Shown here: positions 11,981 to 22,079 of the stretch, piece after piece
Layout of the letters: every line of letters begins with the position of its first letter
Numbering within the stretch: the first letter of the stretch is position 1
The notes under the pieces: model-generated
Database searches by the model: none
The model's input: only the letters and a program-made list of their open reading frames with translations
What the model was told of the DNA's origin: nothing
Assembly: GCF_033115175.1 (NCBI RefSeq)
Contig: NC_084844.1
Location: forward strand, 34,381,885 to 34,445,884
Reading direction: 5' to 3'
Length of the DNA: 64,000 nucleotides
Source of the DNA: Lepus europaeus
Taxonomy: Eukaryota; Chordata; Mammalia; Lagomorpha; Leporidae
Program-made: the position numbers and the translations under genes

Positions 11981-12019
11981 GCTATTTTTACCCAGCTTGC
12001 AGTTCAGGGTGTAAATAGC
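11981..12019. promoter_or_regulatory. Paired inverted A/T motifs, MEF2-like
   Basis: GCTATTTTTAC is followed 19 bases later by its near inverse GTAAATAGC. Each is close to the MEF2 consensus CTA(A/T)4TA(A/G) but not a perfect match. The arrangement is visible; regulatory use is inferred. Confidence 0.25.
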
Positions 12020-12316
12020 AACTCTGGCTGTTTCTTCCCAGAGCTGACAACAGAGGCAACCTCTTGGAGGCAGAGGCATTCTGGCATTTTGCACAGAGGA
12101 AACAGGACGAAGCCTGCTCTTGGGCCCAGGGGATGACTCCTTGACCACTGGGCAGGTAGACAAACAGGGGGAGCCCCCCCAGGGTTCTGTCATCTCCATC
12201 TCTGCTATGAACACGAGACCCCGAGACAGCTGCGTGGCTGATGCTGATTTAAAGAAGCACGGTGTGGAATCATGGGGAAAAGGCAGGGCCATAAATCCAG
12301 GCCTCTGCACCCCGAG

Positions 12317-12346
12317 GGCTCCAGGAGCTCCAGGAGCTCCAGCAGC
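12317..12346. repeat. Short GGAGCTCCA tandem
   Basis: About three units of a 9-bp repeat, CCAGGAGCT, each containing the palindrome GGAGCTCC. It gives the minus-strand frame its Gly-Ala-Pro run. Confidence 0.8.
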
Positions 12347-14924
12347 TGTGGCTCCAGCTGGCTGTCCCTTACCTCCCTCTGCCATTGGCAAGCCCTTCCC
12401 CCAAGGTTGCTGCCGCCCAGGGAGGGTCTCTTGCCCCAAACCCAGCAGATCAGGAGCTGAGGAAAGGCTGAGCAAACGTATGCTCAAAATGCTGGATGTC
12501 TCCATAAATGTTTGCCTCCTAATTCTCCAGGGCACGGAGGCCCCAGAGCCTTTGGTACTGGAGTCGCCTAGAGGTCACGATGAGAAGAATGGCTTCCCCC
12601 AGGCCCCTTGTCAGCAGAAGCCGTGGGAAACTCACTGAAGCCTTGGTGATTGGACTGGGTGAGTGGGAAGTCCAGACTCTCAGAGGGCATCTTACTAGTG
12701 TGGTTCATGCTGAGATTAACCAGCCCCGACTCAGATGTGTGCGTCACCATTGGCCATTCCTTATGACTTCTCTCCCGGGGACTCAGCTGGCTCCAACAGC
12801 TGTTCTCTGAGGCCAGGTCTCTTACCCCAGTCTGTCCCTAGGGCCTTTGGCCTGAAATAAGAGAGGAACTATGAGTCAGCAAGAAAGACACTCTCCATTA
12901 AGGATTGTACAGCAACTTCTCATGGAACTGCCCGTACCCTTCCTCCAGGTACACATCAATCAATCAGGAAAGTTAAGTGTCTCTCAGATATCTTACTGCA
13001 TTCTCTGAGATGGGCAGTTACACACGTGGCTCAAGTTGCAGGTTCTTCCAGCAGATGGTTTGATGTGGGGTAAGAAGAAGGACTGGAGGGCAGGTGCACA
13101 GCCCAGTAAGCCTCAGATCTGCCTGTGTGGAAGTTGTTTCTATGTAGCATGCTCATAATTGGTTCTGGGTAGCTGTTAATTGCAAAACTCACTGCCAGTG
13201 ATCGATAGGTACTATAGTGGCTTTGGAGAGCTGCTGATGGTAAAAGGAGGGGCAGATGATGGATGACAGATAGCTTTGAGAAGAGGATGGCAACCTATTG
13301 TCTCAATCTGCTGTGTCCTAGGTTTCCCACTGTTAGCTCAGGTTCCTTCTCAGGACCGGCCAGCAGAGTCTGTGTAGTGACCTCCAGCCCAAAGTTCACC
13401 AAGGAGCTGTGCAGCACCAGAGCAAAGCTTTGTCTCAGAAACAAGCTCAGAGGACATCCTCGCCGGGCTCAGTGACATTCCACAGCCAGCACTACAGTTT
13501 TCAGTAAACCTCTTTGAGTTTTAAATGTGCTTTTGGCTAATTTAGGAGGTTATGATTGTCCGGTTGAGCTAGTAATTAGCTAGTCCACAAAAACTTCAAA
13601 GCTACAAGCCATGTTTTTTGAGGAAGCCTCTTGAAGCCTGGATGATAAATGTTTATGTTTAAAAAAACCAAACCAAACCAAACAAAAATCCCCGAGAAAA
13701 CAGAAGCAGGAAAAAGGACCCTGGTGAGTAAAACCAAAAGCATGTGGCAGACAAACACGTGGCTGGATGGGCCATTTGTTTGGAACAATGCTCGCAGCCC
13801 CAGCCTTGACATTAGGGAAACTGGGAATGTGGAACATACTTCCTATGTCTAGTATTTCCTGGAATCCAACTTGGAGTGCCATTTTCCCTTGTGCCATCAA
13901 GAGTTAAACTTTGGTTCCCTTCTCCCAGTGACTAATATGCACTGTGTGGCTCTGAGATCATCGAGAAAGAAACTGACAGTCGGCGTGGGAAGTGTGTGAG
14001 ATTTCAGTGCTCTTGAAATGCCTTTGATGAGCATGGTGAGGGAGCACAAGGATCTTTCCTCCCCACCCCCACCCCACCCCGTGCCCCTGATTGTATAATC
14101 TTGTCGTGAATTCTTGTTTCTTCCTTTGAATTCTGCATGATTTTACATGAAGCTTCCTAACTCGTTTGGGAGCTTGGGATTGCCAGGCTGTCTGAGTGTT
14201 TCCAGGGAGAGTGATATTTTAGATGAGGACAGATTCCACCACATTCCAACCCATTTTGATCGAAAACAAAGCAGAAAGCAGCTGACCTGAGCAAGGTGCA
14301 GGTGCCGTGTGTTAGGGAGACTGTGCCTTCCCATTCCTGGTGCTTTTGTTGTTCTGAAAGGAGCCCCATTAGCCTCACACATTCTTGGCTTCCCTCCACT
14401 CCCACACTCTTCCCAGAGACAGAGGAGTGGTTTAATGAGACTGGTGAGTTTGGAAGGAGAAACTGTGTCTCATATCATCCTCTTTGCCTTTCTTCTTGGG
14501 AGCAAGTTTTGTTCCTGCAGGGAGGTTCCCACAGGGAGGCCCATTCCTGGCCAGCTGTCTGCCAATAAGTGGCTACGTGTGTCTAAGCCTGAGGTTGAGC
14601 ACTGGGACATTCACGTGTCTGGTAATATAAGCCACATTCTCTACTATCAGCTTCATTTGTAACAAAGTTTGGGTCCTTATTTAGCTTATTGCTATCTGCT
14701 GGTTCCATTCAAAACTTACAGATGAGGGAGGGGGGCTGCTATTCTGGGGCCTCTTAAAGACCCCAACGTATTCCCTGGGAGACTTTGCAGTAAAACAGTT
14801 GTGTGAGGTTAAGATCTGGCTTCCAGATCCACATCACCACTTTCCTGAGTAACAGATTTCTTTGCTGTCCAGTGAACACAAAGGAGTTCATGGAAGGTAT
14901 TCTTTCTGGCTGAAATGGAGCCAT

Positions 14925-15012
14925 TCAGGTTATTTATTGAATACCTGCTGTGTGTCCAGGGTCACGATGGCGATCAAGAGTCAGGGGCTTTGCTGTCACA
15001 CACTTGGTAACC
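14925..15012 (-). repeat. L2 3' end fragment, reversed
   Basis: Short piece with 'ttatttattgaatacctgct' and 'gtgtgtccagggtcacgatg', the start of a reversed L2 3' end. Confidence 0.55.
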
Positions 15013-15044
15013 TAGCTACGATCTATTGGTTATAATGTTTAATG

Positions 15045-15420
15045 TTTCAAGCAAAATAAAACAACTTCATATAGGCTTAAGTACTAAAGGAAATTTATTG
15101 GCCCATTGGCACAATTCAATCCAGGATTCAAATAGCACAGATCCATTTCTTGACTGCCTTTTCTGGGCTGGATTCATCCTTCCGCCGACACATGACACAA
15201 TGCCTCTCTCCTGGAAGTTTCTAGCGTCCCAGGATGGCTGCAGCAGAGTTAAGACATCCCATTTCCCAGGATGAGAGGAGTCCAGGTCCCAGCAATCTTG
15301 GCAGACTTCTGAGGTCCCCTCTGATTAGCCCATCTTGGGTCATGAGATCAGTGTGATGAATATGCTGGCTGGCTTACATGCAGTGGGGATGACCCCTGGA
15401 TGTGGGAAATTTGGGCCCAA
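15045..15420 (+). repeat. Ancient interspersed repeat, family name uncertain
   Basis: Shares a word series with a second copy at 58630-59520: an 'aaatttattggcccattggc'-type segment, then a 'gattagcccatcttgggtca'-type segment. I recognise the pattern as a common old mammalian repeat but cannot name it safely. Confidence 0.5.
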
Positions 15421-15732
15421 AACTTGGGCACCTGATAGGAAGGGAGAAGGGGCCACAATCATACCTGCCTACCATAGATGGAAAAGACAGTGAATACCGT
15501 TACAATTCTGCCCTGAGAACACTCATCTGCAGAAAAGGGAGATATTCTGTTACTGCCTGGTGAGCCAAGCATAGCTCTAAGAACTCAGAATTTTGGATTC
15601 TAAATTCTGTGTGGGTCCTTCTACAGAGCAGACCCCAAGGATGCTGCAGAGGTCAACAGACTGTTCTGTTCCAGCGCCTCAGTAATTGCCCTCGGGCTGG
15701 ATTCTCCTGTTCCGTGATCCCTTGTCCCTTTT

Positions 15733-16018
15733 GAAAAAAGTTTGACTTATTTATTTGAAAGGTGGAGAAAGACAACTAGAGATCTTCCATCTGCTGGTTC
15801 ACTCCCCCAATGTCCACAACAGCCAGAGCTGGGCCAGGCGGAAACCAGAGGAGTCGGGAACTCAGTCCGAGTTTCCCATCTTGGGGGCGGGGACTCAGGT
15901 ACTTGGGCCATCACATGCTGCCTCCCAGGGTGCACATTAGCAGGAAGCAGGATTGGAATTGGAGCCAGGACTTGAATCAGGCGCCATGTTGTGGTCTTAC
16001 CCAGCAAACGCCCACCCC
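15733..16018 (-). repeat. C-SINE form III
   Basis: Reversed copy: 'tgacttatttatttgaaagg', 'gggtgcacattagcaggaag', ending 'cagcaaacgcccacccc'. The 119-codon minus frame here is SINE sequence. Confidence 0.93.
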
Positions 16019-16197
16019 CTTTGCTCTCTTTGAAAAGGAGGATAATAATGTCCTGAGAGGGACACCAAAAGGATGACTGACAGCCATGAGTCACTAAATA
16101 AACCAAAACTATCTCCTGGTGTGTGTTTGTTAGTCTTTCAGATTTAAGGACCTTCAGCTGCTGGCTTAGGGACTAAACGTTAACCACGCTGGGCAGA

Positions 16198-16222
16198 TGA
16201 TCAGCTGATCAGCTGATCAGCT
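16198..16222. repeat. Tandem TGATCAGC repeat
   Basis: Three perfect 8-bp units, TGATCAGC. Each contains the palindrome TGATCA, and the joins create CAGCTG, so the whole tract is self-complementary. Confidence 0.95.
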
Positions 16223-16714
16223 TTGAGCCCAGGAGACTCCAGACCTTCAGCGTTCTAAGTTTAAAAGATCTGCAGAACAAGATGCAACCCAAATGAACTG
16301 CAAGGAGACAGAAATGCAGTCAAAATGCAATCAGGGAGGGTGCTCTGGCCGAACACCACAGCCAGCCCACAAGGTATTCCCAGCACTGGCCGAGCACTGC
16401 TGGTGCCAGAGCAGTCCTTTGTTTCTCCACTCAACACACGCTTTTTTGGCACTTTCCATACAAGAGGTTACAGCAGGAATATAGAGAGAGGCCCTTAAAT
16501 CCTTTTTAGAATAAGGAAGGGATCTCCCTTTCTAAATAACTGAATTCTAAGAAACCATATCCAAAACTAAAATAAATTAAAGATCCACTGTTATGTCAGG
16601 GACAGAAAAGACAGAGTCAGTTTCATTTTGAGGGAGGAAGTTGGAGAAGGAATGGGTCATGCCTTGGACTGAGTGAACTGACCTTCCCCAAGACAAACAA
16701 ACAAATGAAACAGA
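16223..16714. other. No gene recognised
   Basis: Unique-looking DNA with no repeat family identified and no open frame above 63 codons. Confidence 0.5.
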
Positions 16715-16715
16715 T

Positions 16716-16834
16716 CTTCAAAAAAATTCATGGAAAGTGCATATTATGGAAAAAAAAACTATGCATGGACCTCAAAAATCTTTGCATCAAAATAAACTTA
16801 TCTTTTAATTTCATTTTCCACGAACTTTTGGAAG
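16716..16834. mobile_element. Short palindromic DNA element (MITE-like)
   Basis: About 119 bp with inverted ends: CTTCAAAAAAATTCATGGAA on the left and, reversed, CTTCCAAAAGTTCGTGGAAA on the right. The interior is A/T-rich and itself partly self-complementary. No coding capacity. The structure fits a non-autonomous DNA transposon; I recall similar elements in other mammals but do not give a family name. Confidence 0.6.
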
Positions 16835-16979
16835 TGCCCTTATGGGCTAAGTTGAGAGATTGCAGTCAAGTTATGCAGTCTTTTTTTGAGGTCTCCAAAT
16901 AAATATGACTCAGTCCCCTGAACATCCCACAGCAGCAGTTTAGTTGGACTTTTCCTATTGCTCTTGTTCTGACTTGAAT

Positions 16980-17165
16980 CAGTCAATTATTTATTCATTC
17001 CCTTATTGATTAATTTACTCATTGGACACTGATGAAACACTTGGTATGTGCCAAAGGCCATGGTACAAAATGGAGTGAGACACAGTTCTTATATTCTAGG
17101 AGCACAGCCCAAGGTGAAAGGAGGTGTACAAAAAAATCATTATAATAAAACATGAGAGAAACTAT
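16980..17165 (-). repeat. L2 LINE, left part of a split copy
   Basis: Reversed L2 3' end: 'ttatttattcattcccttat', 'ggacactgatgaaacacttg', 'tggtatgtgccaaaggccat', and 'agttcttatattctaggagc'. It appears to resume after the two SINE fragments at 17206-17604. Confidence 0.75.
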
Positions 17166-17205
17166 ACTAGCAGCCTGCCCTGAACGCTCAGAAGTGAAGT
17201 CTTAG

Positions 17206-17454
17206 GGCTGGTGCTGTGGCATAGAAGGTTAAACCTCCACCTTCAGTGCTGGCATCCTGTATGGGCACCGGTTCGAGTATTGGCTGCTCCACTTCTGATC
17301 TAGCTCCCTGCTAATGTGCCTGAGAAAGCAGCAGAGGATGGCCTGGGTACTTGGAGCACCTGCACCCATGTGGGAGACCTGGAAGAAGCTCTTGGCTTCA
17401 GCCTGGCCCAGCCCTGCTTATTGCAGCCATTTTTGGGAGTGAGCCTGCAGATGG
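17206..17454 (+). repeat. C-SINE form II, lacking its 3' tail
   Basis: Sense copy from 'gggctggtgctgtggcatag' to about 'gagcctgcagatgg'. The CT run and A/T tail are missing. It runs straight into a reversed SINE fragment. Confidence 0.9.
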
Positions 17455-17604
17455 CCCTAATTGCTGGACCCTCATTGCTTTTGCAGGTGCATTAGCAGGG
17501 AGCTGTGTTAGAAGCTGAACAGCCAGGACTTGAAACCAGCACTCTGATATGGGAGGCTGGTGTAGCAAGAGGCAGCTTAATCTGTTGCACCACAAAGCTG
17601 GCCT
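17455..17604 (-). repeat. C-SINE 5' half, reversed
   Basis: Only the head half is present: 'ttttgcaggtgcattagcag' to 'ccacaaagctggcc'. Joined tail-less to the preceding sense SINE. Confidence 0.88.
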
Positions 17605-18060
17605 TATCAAAAATTTTAAAAACAAGAGGAGGTGGAAAAGGTAAGCGCAGTAAAAGGTGGTGCTTCACAGGTCTTGCTGTGGCTTTGGACTTTACAGATA
17701 AGAGGGATTTGTTGAAGGATTTGAAGTGCAGGAGTGACAATATTAGGTTTGGGCTTTCGAGACACGTTCTGGCAGCAGTGTGAAGGGGAGTGAAGTGGGG
17801 TGGGATTGGAGGCAAAGGAGTCAACAGGAATCAACAGGAAGCCTACTCCAGGAATCTAGGTGAGAAGTAATGAGTCTCTGTCGTTGAAAAAAGGGGACAG
17901 ATGGGTTCAGGGAAGAGTCGAGAAAGTGGATCAACAAGACTTGATTGGAGGGGAGATGATATGGGAAAGGAAGGAGTTAAGAGTGATTTAGATGTCATTC
18001 GGCTGCACAGCTGAGGAAATGAGGCATCGGTTAGCCACAGCAGCTAATAGAAGAACAGGG
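17605..18060 (-). repeat. L2 LINE, right part of a split copy
   Basis: Purine-rich reversed L2 body: 'ttgaagtgcaggagtgacaa', 'tactccaggaatctaggtga', 'gatgggttcagggaagagtc' and 'ggaaaggaaggagttaagag'. Probably continuous with 16980-17165 before SINE insertion; related sequence may extend through 18455-18720. Confidence 0.65.
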
Positions 18061-18140
18061 GAAAAGATAATGACACACTGAGGATGCCCACATGACATTC
18101 AAGTGGGCGAGCCCCACTGGCAGTTAGAAGCACCAGTCTA

Positions 18141-18450
18141 GGCCAGGCGTTTGGCCCAGCTACTTGGAACACACTCATCCCATATCAGAGTGCCTGGGTT
18201 GCAGACCTGGCTCCATTTCTGATTCCAGCTTCCTGCTAATGTACACCCTGGGAGGTAGCAGATAGTGGCCCAAGGAATTAGGTCCCCACCACTCACATGG
18301 GAGACTCAGATTGAGTTCCTGGCTTTGAGCTTTGGCCTGACCCAGCCCTAGCTGTTATGGGCATTTAGGGAGTGAACTAGCAGATAGGAGCTGTCTGTCT
18401 CTCTCCTTCTGCCTTACAGATAAATAAAAAAAGTTGAAAACATTTTTTTT
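18141..18450 (+). repeat. C-SINE form III
   Basis: Sense copy: 'ggccaggcgtttggcccagc', 'gctaatgtacaccctgggag', 'gagactcagattgagttcct', 'gcatttagggagtgaactag', then an A-rich tail. Confidence 0.93.
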
Positions 18451-18774
18451 AAAGAGACCTTAGTGTAGAATTGATGAGAGAGATGGAAGTAGACATCAGG
18501 TATGGGATTGGTGCCAAGGATATGGACTAAATGACCCAGACCTCATCCAGCTGAACGGTGAGAAGTGCAGGGGCACCGGGACAGGCCTTGGGGAGCATTA
18601 ACATAGGCAGACTGGCCAGGCAGGAGGAGCCAGCCAAGGAAAGTAAAGAGAGTTTCCAGAGAAGGGCCAGGTAAACCAGGAAGGAAGAGGAGAGAGCAGC
18701 AATGAAGCGGGTTGGAGCTGCTGAGAAGTCTGGTATAGCATTTGTGACAGTTCTATGTTAAAGACTAAAGCCTT

Positions 18775-19453
18775 GGGGCCAGTGCTGTGGCACAACGGGT
18801 TAAAGCCCCAGCCTGCAGTGCTGGCATCCCATATGGGTGCCAGTTCAAGTCCCGGCTGCTCTACTTCTAATCCAGCTCCCTGCTAATGTGCCTGGGAAAG
18901 CAGCAGAGGATAGCCCAAATCCTTTGGCCCCTGCATGCACGTGGGAGACCCTGAGGAAGCTCCTGGCTCCTGGCTTTGGATAGGCTCAGCTCCAGCCATT
19001 GTGGCTATTTTGGGGAGTGAACCAGTGGATGGAAGATCTCTCTCTCTATGAGTCTCTACTTCTCTCTATAACTCTTTCAAATAAATAAATCTTTTTTAAA
19101 AAGATTATTTATTTATTTGAAAGTCAGAGTTACACACAGAGAGAAGGAGAGGCAGAGAGAGAGGTCTTCTGTCACCCGCTGGTCCACTCCCCAATTGGCT
19201 GCAATGGCTGGAGCTGCGTTGATCTGAAGCCAGGAGCCAGGAGCTTCCTCCAGGTCTCCCACATGGGTGCAGGGGCCCAAGACTTGGGCCATCCTCTACT
19301 GCTTTCCCAAGCCATAGCAGAGAGCTGGATAGTAAGTGGAGCAGCCGGGACTCGAACCAGCACCCACATGGGATGCCGGCACTGCAGGTGGCAGCTTTAC
19401 CCACTACACCACAGTGCCGGCCCCATAAAAATAAATCTTAAAAAAAAAAAAAA
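18775..19453 (+). repeat. C-SINE form II split by a second SINE
   Basis: Sense copy starting GGGGCCAGTGCTGTGGCACA. Its A/T tail is interrupted at about 19100 and resumes at 19424 as 'ataaaaataaatctt' plus poly-A. The outer copy has a perfect 14-bp target duplication, 'aagactaaagcctt', at 18761-18774 and 19454-19467. Confidence 0.96.
19101..19423 (-). repeat. C-SINE form II nested in the previous SINE tail
   Basis: Full-length reversed copy, from 'aagattatttatttatttg' to 'acagtgccggcccc', inserted in the A/T tail of the sense SINE. Confidence 0.96.
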
Positions 19454-19469
19454 AAGACTAAAGCCTTTG

Positions 19470-19965
19470 GCAGCATGAGCCCCTGGCACAGTACTTTCCC
19501 TAAGGCAGGCCGTGTGTATATCATAGTCTATACATACACATAAAGGTGTAGCGATTCGAAGACTTCTAGTAATTCCTAGATGCCCAGAGACCTCAAAATC
19601 AGATTCACTGCTATTTTAAAGCATTGTTTTAGGGTCAAATCAGCTGGACGAAAGGTACAATTAGTACAGTAATATGCAAAGAGGCCCCAGCCTCTCCCAC
19701 ATTTTATTATGAAACCACTGTTACCCTGTCATGTGTTTCTTTGTATTTAGTCTTCAGCAGGAGAAGATAACACGGTTAATGCTATAAGATGAGGAAGCTG
19801 TAGGAATACAGTTCATCAGAATGAGGAAGAAGGAGTTCAGCTGCAGTTGCTGGAATGCAGAAATTGGTGACAATGTGTCTGACATTTAGAAAAGTGGTTC
19901 CGAGGGCAACTGCACAGTGTTTCAGGACCTAAGCAATGTCTCCTCCAAATGTCACACAAAGCTAC
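19470..19965. other. No gene recognised
   Basis: Unique-looking DNA; no repeat family or motif identified. Confidence 0.5.
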
Positions 19966-19969
19966 AGTT

Positions 19970-20500
19970 CGTTTGCATTTACTCATTCTTTCAGCACTGT
20001 TTGAGCACCTCCTGTGTTCTAGATATCGTGCTAGGGATACCGTCCCATCCCTCAAGGAGTCCATCATCCATGGAGGACATAGACGAGGGCATGCCATGAA
20101 AAGATGCCATGACCGGGGCAAGCACTTCAGCGTGCAGCCCAGCACAGAAGGTGGCTCAACATGGAGGGCGGGCAGTGAGGTGGTACATGAGCAGAGTGGC
20201 TCCCAGAGGAGACAATGCCTGCCACGTGACATAAGGCAGCCATCGGTGCTACATCAAGGGGAGAGCAACTGCACAAAGGCATTGCAAAAAGGTCATGGAA
20301 AATGGAGTGAAAAGATTAGCTTATTTTGAAATCCATGCATATGATGCAAGAAAAACAGAACTCGGTATGGCTGAGCATAGAGTCAGGGCAGGGAAGGGCA
20401 AGAGACCTGGTCAGGCCCCTGTCAGCCCTCTAAGGAGTTTGAACTGTAGCTTGAAAGCAATGGGAGCCCCTGAAAGGTTCTTGTAGAGGACCTCAGAGGA
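19970..20500 (-). repeat. L2 LINE 3' region
   Basis: Reversed L2: 'ttactcattctttcagcact', 'tttgagcacctcctgtgttc', 'tcgtgctagggataccgtcc', 'gagtttgaactgtagcttg' and 'caatgggagcccctgaaagg'. The 131- and 126-codon frames here are inside the repeat. Confidence 0.75.
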
Positions 20501-20778
20501 AAGCCTTTGCTATGGGCATTTTTACTTCTACTCTCTTTCCTTCCTCCCTTGCTTGTTGCCTTTGAAAATTGCAGCTAATCTGGCCTATACGTAAAGAGGA
20601 TAAGGACAAGGGGTTTGTTCAGGGTTTCCTCCTGCTTGGTGTAGAGAAAAGGCAGAAATTATAGGTCCCTGAAACCTGACTTTTGATAGCAATGAGAAGA
20701 AAAGAAGAGGATCCTAGAAATAATTCTTAGCACCTAGAAACTCTCCTTCCAGCTGAGTCTGGGGATGACTTGGTTTTT

Positions 20779-20798
20779 ATTTATTTATTTTTAAAAAA
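20779..20798 (-). repeat. Tiny A/T insertion with target duplication
   Basis: Only the 20-base A/T segment is inserted between two copies of 'atgacttggtttt' (20765-20777 and 20799-20811). It matches the TTTATTTATTT of a reversed C-SINE tail, so it fits an extreme 5'-truncated retroposition. Confidence 0.6.
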
Positions 20799-20869
20799 AT
20801 GACTTGGTTTTAATAGTGGTGCTCTCACCTGTGGGGTGTGGGCAGGGATCTTAACTGTAGAGAGGTTGA

Positions 20870-21045
20870 CACCTGTGCTGCTTCAACTGGGGTCCCAGGA
20901 CCAGCAGAATGAGCACCAGCTGGGAACCGGTCAGACCGTGATCTCTGAGCCCCACCCCAAACCCACTGAGTCAGAACCGCATTTTCACCAAAGCTGCGCC
21001 CTGGAGATTTCCAAGCAGACTGGAGTTTGAAAAGCCATGATCTAC
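20870..21045 (-). mobile_element. MER5A-type hAT-Charlie DNA transposon
   Basis: Contains 'agcaccagctgggaaccggt', 'tgagccccaccccaaaccca', 'cactgagtcagaaccgcatt' and 'ggagatttccaagcagactg', the reversed MER5A word order. Non-autonomous, no coding capacity. Confidence 0.72.
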
Positions 21046-21283
21046 AGGATAAGAAAACTGCCTCGCTGGTAAACCTTCTGTCGCTATGATGCAAACTGTG
21101 TTTGTTTTGTATGACTGATGGATGCATAATGAGTTTGTCAGCCTCTCCGATTACGAATTTATGTACAAAAGTAAACTCAGTCAGGGTTTAAACCATTTCT
21201 ACTCAACCGAGAATTCCTAAGAAATCTTCTCAGAGTCCACAGTGGCTGACGGTTGAAAAATTCCTTCTTTTCTCCCCCCTTTT

Positions 21284-21700
21284 GTGGGAGAATTATACAT
21301 AACTTGACCATTTAAGCATTTTTAAGTGTCTAATAACATTGTGCTGCCCTCACCACCTCCCATCTCTGGAGCATTTTCATTGTTTCACACTGCAATTCTG
21401 GATGCATTAAATAACGAATTCCCAGTGCCTACTTTCTCTAGTCCCTGGCAGCCTCTTTGAACGTGACTATGCTAGGTACTTCATACCAGTGAAATCAGAC
21501 AACATTTGTCTCTTTGTGAATCATTCCACTGCACATTATGTCATCAAGTTTCACCCATGTCGTGGTGTGTGTCAGAATTCCCTTCCTTTTCAAGGCTGAA
21601 TAATACTCCATGGGGGTCTATGTGCACACCCCACTTCAACCATGCTTGGGTTGCTTCCACCTTCCGGCCATTGTGAGTCATGCTACCAAGAACCTGACTG
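21284..21700 (+). repeat. Ancient L1 LINE fragment
   Basis: Words in order: 'ttgaccatttaagcattttt', 'tgtgctgccctcaccacctc', 'catcaagtttcacccatgtc', 'aaggctgaataatactccat', 'ttgggttgcttccaccttc', 'ggccattgtgagtcatgcta'. Same class as 345-1005. Confidence 0.8.
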
Positions 21701-22079
21701 TAGGGAGAACCGTCCTTACAAGCCACGTGGGTGCCACGCAGGCAGGGCCCCCCTCCCAGCGTCCACATCATCTGCAAGAGGCAAGCTGCAGCAAACACAA
21801 AATCCACAGCACGTGAGTGTGTGCGATGGCTTTTCCTTCTTCTGTCCCATCTCCAGTGGTCTGCTCGGTAAGAAAAGGGAACTGGCTCCTGTTGGGAGCA
21901 AAATGTCCGTTCCTTTTAGTGTCTCTGTCATGGAGCAGCAGCGTCCTGAATATAAACTCAGAGCCAAGACATTAATTTGCCAGGCCCATGTATTGATCTG
22001 GTGACACCAGTCTTTTCTCCTGATGCCATTGCTCTCAGCCCAGATTATCTGTGTCCCTCTGGGAGCCACCTGATTCCAG
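21701..22079. other. Unique DNA upstream of the CpG island
   Basis: No repeat was recognised. It separates the L1 fragment from the CpG island. Contains the start of a 270-codon open frame (21977-22789, plus strand), which has no recognisable domain. Confidence 0.45.

Larger units (their letters stand above)
11336..14924. other. SINE-free unique DNA, 3.6 kb
   Basis: No recognisable repeat family. Contains paired A/T motifs (11981-12019), a small GC-rich tandem (12317-12346), CCCAC-rich sequence near 14060-14085 and two long overlapping antisense open frames (11837-12535 minus, 232 codons; 12120-12638 plus, 172 codons). The frames show proline/glycine-rich low complexity and no domain, so I do not call them genes. 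Confidence 0.45.
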
